DNA from: Beverwykella pulmonaria
Lineage: Eukaryota > Ascomycota > Dothideomycetes > Pleosporales > Melanommataceae
Assembly: GCA_001599595.1 (NCBI GenBank)
Contig: BCHH01000003.1
Coordinates: 689,403-753,402, forward strand
Direction of reading: 5' to 3'
DNA length: 64,000 bases
Position numbers and translations under genes: made by a program. This document shows positions 43,597 to 55,208 of this stretch, piece after piece. A model generated the notes under the pieces. That model had not been told where the DNA came from, made no database searches, and worked only from the letters and a program-made list of their open reading frames with translations. Numbering within the stretch: the first letter of the stretch is position 1; each line of letters opens with the position of its first letter.

Positions 43597-46500
43597 CAGA
43601 GTTGTCAACAACCAACACTTCGTCAATATTGTTGTTTGATTTTGGTTGGTTCAACCAATTCAACCAATCAAAAGTCGCTTGCTGTAATTTCGTCAATCAA
43701 CCAATCAACATCATGAGCCGAATATTGAGAAATATTGGTGTTGATTGACAAATAAGCGAGGGGTGGATACCTGGGTGAGGCCAATGGGAACGCTGCAATA
43801 GCAGCTCAAAGATGGATTCTTGGTGTTGAATCCTGCTTACTAAGCACTGTTTTCGTATGATTCTCGTGTACCTGAACGCGTCAACGGCTAGCNATCCNGT
43901 CAACCACGACTTACTTTCTCGCGTCCCCAGCTTACTTTTTGACTTATCTATGCCCTCCATACCTGCAAAACGCAAGCCTGAGGCTGCTGAAGAAGCTGAT
44001 ACTCCTTTCAAGCGCGCACAGCGTACGCGCAAACCCACGCTTAAGGCGCTGCAGGGCGATGGAAGCCAACCAACCCATCCAATAGAGCCGCCAGAAAGTA
44101 CGCTGGAACTGTCTATTGAACCGCCTATAGAGCCGCCTATACAGGCTACTGAGCTGTTATGTGAGCCCGTACAACAGCTGGAGGAGCGCCATTGGCGGGC
44201 ATCACCACTGCCTGTTTTGGTTGCCTCACAGGTCTCTCAGCCTGCTAATGAGCCAGCCTGGGAGTTGCAGTTAATGCTTGATAAGCTAGAGGACTCTATT
44301 GTACAGCCGCTAGCTTTCTCTAGCGCTGCCACGGAGGCTTTAGTAGAAGAGGATGGCCCTAAGAGTCTTGATTTCAGCGACTTTAAAGGCCTCAATTGGA
44401 AGCAATTAAAGGGATATGTGGCGCCATTAAGCACTCCACAAGGCAACGCAAGCTGGATTTTCAGGCACAGGTGGCGCGTCTAGAAGGAGGGCACTTACTA
44501 CCTAAATGAGCTGTACTTTGTGTGCAAATACTGCCATACACACAGGCTGCCTAGTGGTGTACACCGCGTAACAAAGTCAACTACTGCTGCCAACAGGCAT
44601 CTCGCGCTTAATAAACCTGGCTATTAGCTTAGCAAAGATAGTCCAATCTTCTGCAAACCTCCCTGCAAACCTGGCTAACAGTCACTACGCCACACAGTCT
44701 AGAGTGGTCTCACACTTAGCCAAGAGGCGTACAAGGAGATAGGAAATTTCAACGTACAAGGATTTCAGCAGGCAGCTGCGCTCTGGCTGATTGACAACAA
44801 CAGGCCACTCTGCGAATTTGAGACGCCAGCTTTTTACAAGATGATTAGGTTCGCTAACCTAGAGGCGGAGGCGGCGCTGTGGAGGTCTCACAACAGTGTG
44901 TCAGCGTTTGTTATAAGACTGTACAGCTGGCTGCGGCCTTAGGTAGTGCGCGCGTTGGCTGAAGCTGAGAGCAAAGTATATATAAGCTTTGATGGATGGA
45001 CGACAAAAGGTAGCAAACGTAGCTTCTTTGCTGTAGTTGCTCACTACGCTAACAGCAAAGGCGCGATAGTTGATCTCCCTATTGCGCTGCCGCAGCTTGT
45101 GGGTGCTCACACTAGTGAGGCAATAGCTAACGCTGTAGTTAAGATCCTGCAAAGCTTTAGCATTAATTGCAGCAAACTCAGCTACTTTGTGCTTAATAAC
45201 GCTTACAATAACAACACTGCTGTTAACAAGCTTGCCGCAATGTACTACTTCTCTGCCTCTAATTGCCGCCTCTGCTGCGCTTGCCACATACTCAACCTTA
45301 TTAGCTAAACAATTATGTTTAGGAGGGATGCAGACGCGTACAGTAACGCCCTAGAGAACACAAAGATAGAGGATTTTTACATAAAGGAGTGGCGGAAAGA
45401 TGGCCTGCTTGGCGTGTTTCTTAATATTATTAACTATATCAACACACCTAAGCAGTGGAGTATTTTTGAAGATTGTCAACGTGAGGCAGTTGATACTATG
45501 CCTACAGGCAGCAGCAGTACCTGCGAGCTGATAAAACCATGTGTTACACGCTGGAACAGTTATTATGAGTGTTTTAAGCGTGGAGTTGAGCTCCAACAAG
45601 CTATCAACGCATACGCAACGTACCACATTAGTGAAAGTAAACAAGCTAATGAACAGGCACGACTTAAGAACAGCAAGCTTCTGAATGCCCTAAGGTGGAT
45701 AAGGTCCAGCAGCCTTACAGCAGCTAACTAGGCGGTAATTACTGAGTACATGGCGTTACTTCAGCCACTAAAGTTTGCTACTGATCGCCTCCAAGGCCGC
45801 GGCAAGTGTAGCCGTTATGGCGCACTCTACAAGGTTATCCTAGTGTTTGAGAGCGTGATAACTGAGCTAGACGCGCGCCTTTAGCCATACAAAGCAGTCA
45901 ACTACGAGCCATCTAAGGCGCCTGAAGATCACATCCCTATTAACCTGCAAGCCGCAAGGCGAAAAGCAAGCAACTACCTTACCAAGATCCTCCAAATCCC
46001 CGCCTATTACACAGCAACAGCACTACATCCGCGATATAAAACATACTTTAAGCGCTTCTGGCGTAACAAACCCACACAACTAAGCGCCGCGCACGCAAAA
46101 TTTCTGCAGATTTGGACTACCTACAAACTAGTTGCTGCTGCAACAACACCAACACCCCTGCCAATGCCCGTTATAAGCAGCTTTGACAACGCTATCAACG
46201 CCATACTCAATGAGGACGGCGAGCACACAGTGGAGGTAGAGGATGAGTACAGTAGCTGGCTAAAAGAGCCTATGTGGACGGCTGAGCAGCACAAGGAGGG
46301 TACTACAGCTGTACAGTACTGGTTGGCGTTAAAGCCAAAGTACCCGAATCTTTCGCGATTGGCGATNGACGTGTTGACTATACCCGCCTCCAGCTCTGAT
46401 TGTGAGCGCATTTTCTCAGGAGCTGGTGATATACTTGAGCCTCAAAGGCGTAAAATAGGCGTCCAGTTACTGGCTGCTTTGGTGTGTTTGCAACGGTGGA

Positions 46501-46782
46501 CTCGCGCGGGATTTACAACACCAAGCGCGACCGCAGCGGCGAAGTACACTGACAATGAGCTCACTAGGGAGTTTGAAATACAGTNGTGGGAAGAGCCGCC
46601 TGCAGAATTGCTATAGAAGAAGCCTTTCAAAATCAAAACTCTTAATATTTCGCAATCAATCAACCAAAAATCGCCTCTATAGTCTCGTCAATTCAAACAA
46701 ACAATCTACAACACCAAAAAATAAGCCAATCAATCAACATCTACGCCTCAAATATTGGTTTGTTTGTTTGTTGACATCTCTG
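43597..46782 (+). mobile_element. hAT transposon 1, complete ends, 3.19 kb
   Basis: The left end is CAGAGTTGTCAACAA; the right end reverse-complemented is CAGAGATGTCAACAAA, a ~15-bp inverted repeat with one mismatch. A perfect 8-bp target duplication GTGGCATA flanks it (43589-43596 and 46783-46790), as expected for hAT. Subterminal regions carry multiple CAATCAACC-type motifs. All four ambiguous bases in the window (43893, 43898, 46367, 46585) lie in this element, suggesting collapsed near-identical copies in the assembly. Confidence 0.95.
43950..46616 (+). pseudogene. hAT transposase, full-length frame with eight stops
   Basis: ATG 43950 to TAG 46616 is 889 codons in one frame with no indel, interrupted by eight TAG/TAA codons, the first at 44481-44483. 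Seen: a disordered Pro/Glu-rich N terminus, a BED-type zinc finger (FVCKYCHTH..), GNFNVQGFQQAAALW, the RNase H-like core YISFDGWTTKGSKRSFFAV, YFVLNNAYNNNTAV where the first Asn replaces the catalytic Asp kept in the other hAT copy, and the hAT dimerisation region (LTIPASSSDCERIFSGAGD). Substitutions match TGG-to-TAG, CAG-to-TAG, CAA-to-TAA and GAT-to-AAT, all CpA-to-TpA on one strand. The transposase is inactive, though its ends could still be mobilised in trans. Confidence 0.92.
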
Positions 46783-46822
46783 GTGGCATATCAACGTGAC
46801 AGTATGGTATCCTGGGCTTACA

Positions 46823-47385
46823 GAGAGCCCGCATGGAACCCGGAGACATCTCATGAAATTTTAGGGGCCAAATTTCTGATAATGTTTTTGAGGGATGAAG
46901 GACATGAACAAGGTCGTCTAAAGGATCCGTTTTGCTCTCCACAGCGCCATCATATTACACGTCAACGAGCCGTTTAAACAAAGAGGGTCGCGCCCCATGG
47001 GTCTATATATACAAGAGAGATTTTCGGTTGTGTAATGAATGTAGAATGGTATACTTTTAGACGAGGAGAATCATGGTTTCAAGTCGGCAAAGGTATACGA
47101 AAAGCTTCACAATTACTTTCCGTAGGACAAGTTGGTGATGCTGAATAGACCTAATCAATCCATCTAACCCAATATCTCGACTCTAAATAGATATATGAGC
47201 AAAAGGGCGAATATTCTACTATACCCCCTTTTGAATAAGAGAGCGTTATGGCCTTCTGTAACGGGGTCTTCGCCAGTCCTGCCGGGCGCTCGGGTAGACC
47301 AGTTCCTATATAAGCGAGTTACGCACTACATTGAATGCTGTTATAGTTTTCAATGCCTGACCTTTTGCTGGCGTGGCGGAACGGT
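46823..47385. other. Intergenic, no gene
   Basis: This 563-bp stretch lies between the nested transposon and the next gene's stop. A tRNA-like GGCGTGGCGGAACGG near 47370 has no matching B box or acceptor stem and is not called. Confidence 0.4.
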
Positions 47386-47942
47386 CTAGTACGCCGTTAG
47401 AACGCAGGCGCAGCGCCAGACTATCACACATACCATGAAACGCAGGATATCGACAATACCCTCAACGGCGTCACCGATGCGGTTCAGGGCGTCAGCCTGA
47501 AGGAGCTGCACAGCATCCCCGGAGGGGGCATTGCGCAAGCCCCGCTTGACAGATTTGCGAGCGGCGGCCTCAACGCGAGCGACGTAGTTGTGCCGCGTTG
47601 TTGCCAGGGCGTCACCCACGTCGACCTCATCCTCTCCCGCGTTGTTGTCCAGCTTGGCGAGCAAGCGGAAGAGAGAATTCACCTCGCGGCGGAACTCCGC
47701 GGGGACAACGTCACCCGGCTTGCGGAGACGAACGCAATAAGCACACTTTTTGAGTGTCTGGTGATCGCAGCTTTCGCCGCCCACACCGATACGCTTCGAG
47801 CAGCGCAAGCAAATCGGCTGGACGAGCTTCACGAGCGAAGCGGCGCGCTTCGCGAGCGGAGAGGGCTGGACGCAGGGTGAGCGCATGCGAGACACCAGGA
47901 TTACACCGGGTTTATACTTACCGGCTGTTTGACCGTGGACAT
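47386..47942 (-). CDS. Cysteine-motif hypothetical protein (two CXXC pairs)
   Basis: Two exons (47942-47922, 47865-47386; intron 56 bp, GTAAGT..CCAG, phase 0) give 166 residues. Near the N terminus there are two cysteine pairs, CLRCSKRI and KKCAYCVRLRK, with an extra Cys-His between, then a helical region (AEFRREVNSLFRLLAKL) and an Ala/Arg-rich helix. The pattern recurs in uncharacterised Dothideomycete proteins and may be a small zinc-binding fold (inference). The exon-1 start at 47942 replaces a longer open frame that would begin inside the intron. The C-terminal tail (VCVIVWRCACVL) is hydrophobic and could be an anchor or a misread 3' end. Confidence 0.65.
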
Positions 47943-48527
47943 CTTGAAGAGAGCAACAAGATCAAAGGATGGTTGAAAGCAAGTCACTGAATGCAGTCAC
48001 GGTTAAGAAGTCGTGTTGTGGTTGAGAGCGACAAAGTTTCACGGGTCGTGACATTTATATCTGCAAACGCAACCGCTGCTGGAGCGGTGAGAAGACTTCT
48101 TCACCTTGGGTGTTTGCGTCTTTCACCCACGAAGCACCTGAGGACAGGCGCCATGAGAGGGCAATTGTAAGCTCCGGCTAAGCGAGGAACATCAAAGGGG
48201 GTGAAAGGTTCGAGGGAACAGGACAGATTTTAGGCTCTTTGATACGAATACGGAAGTCTGCTCGCTGCTATCACAAACCCTCTGTACACCTTCAGAACCG
48301 ATTTTCTGATTATCATTGTGCAATGTGAAGTGTGCCAAGGAAGGCGCCCCGACTTCAAGTTATGGGAACCTTCTAAGTAATCAGAATATTCTTATAGGCA
48401 TGATGGTATTGATAACCGGTACCCGGCTTGCACTTGTCAGCTTTCCAGAGGCGGCAGGTCTTCGAGATCTTGGAGTATGTTGCAAAAACGCAATGACCCC
48501 TACATTTGGTTATCATTTTTCTGAAAA
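47943..48527. other. Intergenic, no gene
   Basis: Promoter side of the CXXC gene. No conserved element was recognised. Confidence 0.35.
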
Positions 48528-48740
48528 TTACTTGATTTCGACGTTCTTGAGCTTCAAAGTAGCCATGAAGTCGTCGATTTTCGTCTCGGCGGCTGCCACC
48601 TTTTCGTACGCATTTAAGACGAGATGGTTAGAAGCTTCCTGATCCTAGCGGCCGGAGAATTTATTCTTCTCGGCTGCATTCTTCGCCAAATTTGCCATGG
48701 AAAGGTTCGCGTGCATTTCGTACTTCTCGCACTGAACCCA
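48528..48740 (-). pseudogene. Coiled-coil gene fragment with in-frame stop
   Basis: On the minus strand one frame reads CEKYEMHANLSMANLAKNAA, then a TAG, then LNAYEKVAAAETKIDDFMA and a TAA at 48528-48530. The heptad-like Ala/Leu/Lys/Glu composition indicates a coiled coil. The overall style resembles the two decayed coiled-coil regions at 56.9-57.2 and 58.6-59.1 kb. No start or family was identified. Confidence 0.35.
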
Positions 48741-50277
48741 GAAACCTGACGATGCTCGTCATCTTCTTCCTTGCTTAGAGCCGACTAACGACAAATTTTA
48801 TGGCACCAAGAGAAGCTGTACAGACGATAGCCGCGCTCAAGCTTGCGGTTCTCATCGTTGGGGTGAATATTGCAGATGTGCAGAGTCAGCGGTCGTGTCT
48901 CGGATTAACGTACAGCCTGATCAGGGTCGTCCATCTAGGACATCATTATCAAAAACCTTAAAGCCCAAATTTTGAGTCCCCAACTAGAAACGACTAGAAG
49001 AAAAAATAAAGCGTTACGGGCTGGGTATCGATAGACTATACAGGTAGTGAACCGTGGCAGGGAACTGGTGAGATGGCCAGTCATCTGTACCCTGAAGAAG
49101 CTGAATAAACTCCATGTCATCTCCTCAGTATGAACCAGGCCCATTTTTCTGCTATATGGCTGCCAGAAATCGATTAGAGACACCCAGATGCATGAAATTG
49201 ATTCCATACATTGAGTTCCAGAACAACAAATGCAGACACGGAGCGAAGTTCAAGTTCTGTTATGAGAAGAAGCGGGACAATAATGATGATTGGGACGTAG
49301 GAGCAAGTGTTCCTGTTCATGGCGGGGGAAGAAATCGAGGCTCAGAGCCAGTCAGAAAGGAGGCGATATTGCTAGCATGAATTAAGGTCCTTGTCGTTGT
49401 GATGAGGGCAGGATTTCTTACACGGGCGGGCCTAGGAGCTAATATCTCAGATATGCGCTGAGACGAACATAAAGAGGAATAGAAGTAATTCAGAACCCGG
49501 CATGCGAATACCAGACGTATAAAGATAATATCGCGCAGTATGATCATAAGACCAACACCTATTAGATTTCAGTACAAATCTATCAATCCGCTCCCTTCAA
49601 GGTCTTGGCTGTGTCGAGCACATCCCACAACCACTCGCCAGTGCGCTTTGACTTGGTATGTCACGGTTTTAATCTGTTAATAGGTGGTGCGATTCATATA
49701 CACCTGCTCATCGACTAGCCGTTATATAACATCATCAGGTCACACGGGATCCGCACTACCCACAGACGGGACGTAGAAATGGAAAGTTCTCAGGACCATT
49801 TCATCCGTTTCTTCATCAGGCCTAGAATGTTGACGATTGATGGATACTAGAGACGAGGGGCACTTGTGCTCCTCAGGATAGTACCATCTACAAACGAACC
49901 CAGGCATAATTGTACGATCTACACCTTATTGTGCTACGATCTAAAATAATATGTTTCTTAGTTGTGGTAGCTAAAGGCTTACGAAGTAGTCCTCGAGATA
50001 CAGGCCATCAGATCGAATATATGGGTAGAGTCAAGATTACTCATATTGATCGTGATGAAGGTTGCAACCTTAGGTGGATGACAAATGCAGTGCATCGCCA
50101 ATTCCTGCCGTTCAACTTAACCCCTCATCCATCTGATGCCATCGTCACCACGGCTCATATACCATCATGCCCGCTTCTCCCTCATCTTCACTTGTAACCC
50201 CAATTACCCATAATATTGTATACGAACCTCACCCGCCCTGACACACCCTCTTCCGGGAATCACGACTTCTGCACAAG
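48741..50277. other. Intergenic 1.5 kb, no supported gene
   Basis: Several short open frames on both strands but none with domain, splice structure or start context. The last ~200 bp should hold the DUF427 gene promoter. Confidence 0.4.
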
Positions 50278-51141
50278 ATGACCAACACCAGCGAGTGCGC
50301 GATCCTCCTGGCATGCCCTTATATAAAACCTTCTAACGCGGCACAGTCTCGTAAAGCTTGCCCAAAAGCTTATCTCCGAAGGGCCTCACAAATACCTAGA
50401 AACTCCGCGACGCGTTCGAGGCTTGCTGGATGGCAAGTATGCGTTTGACACTGTCGACGCGTTGCATGTCTGGGAGCATCCCTATTACCCACAGTACGGA
50501 GCTAATTACCTGAGTGATAAAGGTGTTATTGTGGGGCTAATATCTGTAGGTTCTATATCCCAACTACGGGCTTAACAGCCGATGCAACGCTCACCAAGAC
50601 TTCCTCAATTGACGGCACAAACGGTAGTGCACACCTCGCTCGTCTAACTGTTGGAGATAAGAGCACTGAAAGGGTTATCATATTCAATGTTGGCCCGCTG
50701 AAAAATCTCGTTAAGGTCGACTTCAAAGAGCTAGACCAATGGTTCGAGGAGGACGTCCCAATCTACCAGCACCCGAAGGACCCGTTCAAGCGAATAGACA
50801 TCTTGAACTCTACGCGCTCTGTCAAAGTCGTGCTGGATGGCGTGACTCTTGCAGAAAGTCCAAACCCTCTGTTCCTACTCGAGACAACGCTCCGAACACG
50901 TTACTATCTCCCACCAACCAGCATCAAGTGGGAGTATCTGACTAAAAGCGACACTGAGACGTACTGTCCGTACAAAGGGAAAGCAAACTACTACAACCTG
51001 AACGTTAATGGGGTGGAATACAAAGACTTAGTTTGGCATTATGTATATCCTACGGCAGAGAGCGCGCCGATTGCCGGGCATCTGTGCTTCTATAATGAGA
51101 AGGTCGATATCTGGGTCAACGGTGTGCAAGAGAAGAAATAG
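50278..51141 (+). CDS. DUF427 domain protein (tandem)
   Basis: Three exons (50278-50294, 50347-50493, 50550-51141; introns 52 and 56 bp) give 251 residues. The tiny first exon is supported by an ideal CTAAC branch point and CACAG acceptor. It gives an N terminus MTNTSDLVKLAQKL that flows into EGPHKYLETPRRVRG. Two DUF427 units are visible: RRVRGLLDGKYAFDTVDALHVWEHPYYPQFYIP near the N terminus, and VKVVLDGVTLAESPNP to AGHLCFYNEKVDIWVNG at the C terminus. DUF427 proteins are small beta-rich proteins of unknown biochemical role found in fungi and bacteria. The gene is complete. Confidence 0.88.
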
Positions 51142-52754
51142 TAGGAACACCCTCTTGTCAGCCATGCTAGGACTTGGTAAATGCAGATTGATTTTACTTT
51201 GCAACCTTTGGAGAGATTTAATAAGTCTGAATATGGGCGAGATTGTCCTATTTTCTCCTGCTCTCTGTATTGACGGTTTGCTAAAATCAACGCACACTAG
51301 GGGTATTCTCCGAAGACCTTATATATATGCACCTCTCTACATTGATTACTGGGTTTTTGGGAATTTGGGGGTTTTCCTTGAGAACAGGCTGCTCACCGAA
51401 TTAGATAAATTAACTAAATGACGACTGACTTACTCCACTTCACTACTTACATCGGCGTTCATTCTTATTTGCACCCATGTAGAGAGGCTTCGATAGTATT
51501 TTGATTTCTTTGCTTGAAGAAAAGGAGTATATACGCAATGGTCCCGGAAACATGTCCTGCACGCGCATATTCGTGCCTTCGACTCTTGTTTGCAGAGCTT
51601 GCGAAACCTCTGTTACAATGTGTTCAACATTTTCGTGTGAAGGGCTCTCTGTTTTGTTCGATAAACAGAAGCCCATGGATCACTGTTGAGCCTCCAAGCA
51701 CAATATTGCGCCGTAGCAAAGTGCTACTTTTGCCCAAAATACACTACTGGCACGGGCTGAAGGCTTGGATACATGGTGCAGGGAACGGGTCTTGGTCTCT
51801 TTGTCAGCTGCTTGCTTCGTCATCAATCAACGTGGCATATATATGGGCATCCGAACACCACATCCATCGATCAATTTTTCATGATTCAGACCATTTTTAA
51901 CACACGAACATCATGATCACCGAACACACGACCCTCACCCCAACGAGAACATGAATATTTCTTCTGTCTTTCATCACAGATGTCTATCTTTCATCTTGTT
52001 TGGTAGCTAGATACAACGAAATTGAAACAGTCTACTGCCAAGCCTCACCTTGATTCCCCCTCTCCTTCAGTGCATTGTTGCTTCGGAAATAACATGGCTG
52101 CGAGTCGCCCTCCTGCCCTTGTGATTTTTCCATATCACACACCTTTCCTCCACCGCAATATGACTTGTGTTCAGTTGGCAGCTTCCGGACTTGGCATCTT
52201 AGCGTGAGATCTCTCGGACTTTATATTGCTACTCAGTCCCAATGATAACGAAGCGGCTAGATGTCAGCCTACTCGCGGCATCCACAACTAAGCAAAGCCT
52301 AGTAGTGACTCCAGGCTCAACGATATAGTCATTAGACAAAACCCGCTCCTAGGAATAGACTTAATAAGCTTCTAAACTAATAAATTAGGTACTATCCTCC
52401 GAGAGTTCGTGTTGGATCGAGGTAGCTCCAATGCCAAGCCAGGTTGTTGAGCGCCTTGTCCAGTGAATACCATGATCATGGAGTCCCGGCTTGTGACTTG
52501 ATAGATTTGGAGAAGTCCTTTTCTAGTTCGAACAGTATACTACTAAGATCCTCCTCACCAGATTTGCTGCATGTATAACATATTACAAATTTCAAGAATC
52601 GGATATGCAGCCAAAACGGGCTATTAGTGATTACTTTTAATCCACCACCCCAATGCAATACCGTAAAGGGAAACATGACATTTGCCTTTGACCCTACTAC
52701 CATGTTCCAACCTCATTCACCCATCGAGTATTATCCTCCAAACCGATTGTATGT
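51142..52754. other. Intergenic 1.6 kb, no supported gene
   Basis: The 3' sides of two convergent genes plus about 1.2 kb of sequence with only short frames. No repeats were recognised. Confidence 0.4.
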
Positions 52755-55208
52755 CTATAGCGGCGGCGCATTAGGATCCATCATGCACTGATCCACCCTC
52801 ATCAGTTGCTTGCCCGTCGCCTTCGCCTTCTGAATGAATTGCTGCAAATAACCCACTGTGCTTGGATACAGGTAATGCAGTACGACCAAATTTCCACCCT
52901 TGTCAACATCCCTTTGAAACGCGGTTAACTGCTGCTCCGGGGTGCTGGTCTGCGCCCACAACCAATCCTCCACATCGACGGACCACATGGTGACTGTGGG
53001 CTTCGTGCCCATGGCAACCGCAAGACGTTCCCTCATACGCGCGCCCTCAGTGCCGAAAGGAGGACGGAAGTACGGTGTGTGCAGACCATTGAGCTGTTTG
53101 TCGACCGCCTTGATGTCTTCGTTATACTCCCAGTCGATAGCCGCGTAGTCGGGAAGGCCCTCCATTTTCGGATGCGTGTATGAGTGCAGCGCAATCTGGT
53201 GGCCTTGACTCTGCATCTCACGGTACACATTTGTCAGATTCGTAGACGGATCGAGCAGCGGCGCGCCGACGGTGAAGAAAGTGACCTTAATGCCTTCGCT
53301 CTTTATTATATTCATGACTTGCTGCGCGTACTCGGGCGCCCCATCGTCAATGGCGAAGGCGAAGCTATTGGGGCGCGTGCAGGCGAATGCCAGAGTGCCG
53401 GTTTCAAGCTTGTTGGGGATGATAGTGCCAGCGGGGACGGAGGGGATGATTTCGATGAGAGAGAAGGTTACTGGATCGGTCGTGTAGAAACCCTTGATTG
53501 CGATACCGATAGTCCGGACTAGATTGATGTTGAAATGGTTCATCGGGATGTAGATATGTCCGTTCTTTGCGTAGCGGCTTGCTTCGGCAGAGTCCCAGGT
53601 CTCGGGATACGGAGCGATGGCTTCGTTGCACGCGCTATTATGCTGCTGGAGGGAGACTGTGAAGGCGGTGCTGCCAGAGTACGCGATGTGTAGATACGAG
53701 CCCTGGTATTTGCTGAAGTCGGTGCAGCTGGCAGACATTTGGGTGTAGTATGAGTAGTCGGGGTCCGTGGATTTGATGGTCAGCTTGCTGCTGGCGTAGG
53801 TCAGGGTTATGCCGTCATCGCCGCCGTGCCAGAAACCAAGGGCATTGGAATCGGCGTTAGCGAACTTGTCAATAACGAGAGCGGCAGCAGTTCCAGTTGG
53901 CGCAGCTACGGTGGAAGATGGTCCTGCAACAGGAGTGGTCGTGGTGACGATATATTCGGTGCCAGTGGTACCACAGTAGAATGCCAATGGACCGAAAGAC
54001 ACGGCCTTGGTGAATGCTGTGAAGTAAATCGTGACGAGCTTGCTGGTGTCTACGTTCGTGTATTTTGAAAAAGGAATAGTGTAGAGCTTCTCTGTTCCAT
54101 CGAAAGTCCAGCCAAGCTGGGAGGTGGTTTGGCTGACAGCAACGGTCGATCCAGCATTGCAGGTTGCAGAGGATTCGAGCTGGACAGAAAACGTTGTTCC
54201 GGCTGGAGCCTTGATACGCAGGGAAAGACCACCGTAGATGTTTTTCGCGTTTGTGCATCCGAACTGGGAGTAGAAGTACGAGTTCGTGTTCTTGGGGGTG
54301 AGAGTCACACGGTTCTTACCGGCGGCGCCGACAACGACGGAAGTCATAGTTGCATCATCGGAGGTGGGCTGGAGCATGGCGTTGTAGAACAAAAAGGTCA
54401 GACGAGACTGGGATGTCCAGTCATCGACAAGGAGCGGTGCACACGTTCCAGCTGCCGTTGCGGATGTCACTAGGGTGGTTGCGGTAGTTGACTTGACGGT
54501 GGATGAAGGAACAGTAGAAGAAGCTGGCTTGCTAGTGGACGAGGCGGGGATGCTGGAGCTTGACGAAGAGACAGGCTTGCTGGTGGAAGTGGCTACGGTT
54601 GAAGAGGCAGGTTTGCTCGTCGATACAACGGTGGAGGAAGCAACAGCGCCCCCGCAACCGAATTGGATGTTGCTCAACTGCCAGCCAGCAGCGTTGCTAG
54701 AGAACCCGGACCAGACAAATGCAGTAATCGCATTACCATTTGCGCCGGTGAAGGAACTCAGGGGTACAGTGATGGTCTGCGTGGTTGCAGTCACGCTGAT
54801 GGTATAGTAGTAGGACGTGTAGGTCGTCCCAGAGCATGAGGCCTGGGTCTGGATCTCTAGAGTGGCAGTGGCACTAGCTGGGGCTTTCACGCTGAACTGA
54901 ATGGAATTGTAGCCATTGGAGGTTGCGGCCTGACAGGCGAACGACTCATAAAAATATGCGTTAGCCTTGGGCGTGAATGAGAGCACTCCTCCGCTGGCCG
55001 AAATTGCAGCCATGGAGCCATCATCTGAATGCGGTTAGCGGGAATTGTGACACGGTAGCAAGTAGTACAAACCGCTTGTCCACGAGTTCAAGCTGTTGGT
55101 GTTGCTCGACCACTTGGAGAAGTCATCGATCTTGAGCGCGGCGCTGCAAGCTGCAGAAGCACCGCTGGCGAATGCGGCCGCAAGGCCTATTAAGGTATAT
55201 GTGCGCAT
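52755..55208 (-). CDS. Secreted CE4 polysaccharide deacetylase with three N-terminal beta-sandwich modules
   Basis: Two exons (55208-55073, 55024-52755; intron 48 bp) give 801 residues. A signal peptide (LIGLAAAFASGASA) begins the protein. Three related modules follow, each starting near an IDDF/VDDW/IDKF motif and containing an aromatic YFY/YSYY patch before a Cys; they look like carbohydrate-binding sandwiches. The first two are separated by a Ser/Thr-rich O-glycosylated-type linker. The last ~210 residues form a NodB/CE4 domain: FAIDDG (metal Asp-Asp), HSYTH (metal His pair), RPPFGTEGARMR (motif 3), WSVDVEDW (motif 4), LHYLYPST (motif 5, variant). The product would deacetylate chitin or another N-acetylated wall polymer, possibly to hide fungal chitin. 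Length is about three times that of a bare CE4 enzyme. Confidence 0.93.

Larger units (their letters stand above)
43505..46822 (+). mobile_element. MITE copy D, split by a hAT insertion
   Basis: The left part (43505-43596) starts TGTAAGAAGAAACGTGGAGG and runs to GATTAGTCAGTGGCATA. The right part (46783-46822) resumes at GTGGCATATCAACGTGACAG and ends GGCTTACA. Rejoined at the duplicated GTGGCATA they make a ~124-bp member of the TGTAAGC family. Flanks GAGAC / GAGAG are consistent with a degenerate 5-bp duplication. This copy predates the hAT insertion. Confidence 0.85.

Noticed and set aside
47360..47410. tRNA-like sequence (GGCGTGGCGGAACGGTC)
   Set aside because: It resembles an A box, but there is no B box (GGTTCGANTCC) or pairing acceptor stem within tRNA distance.
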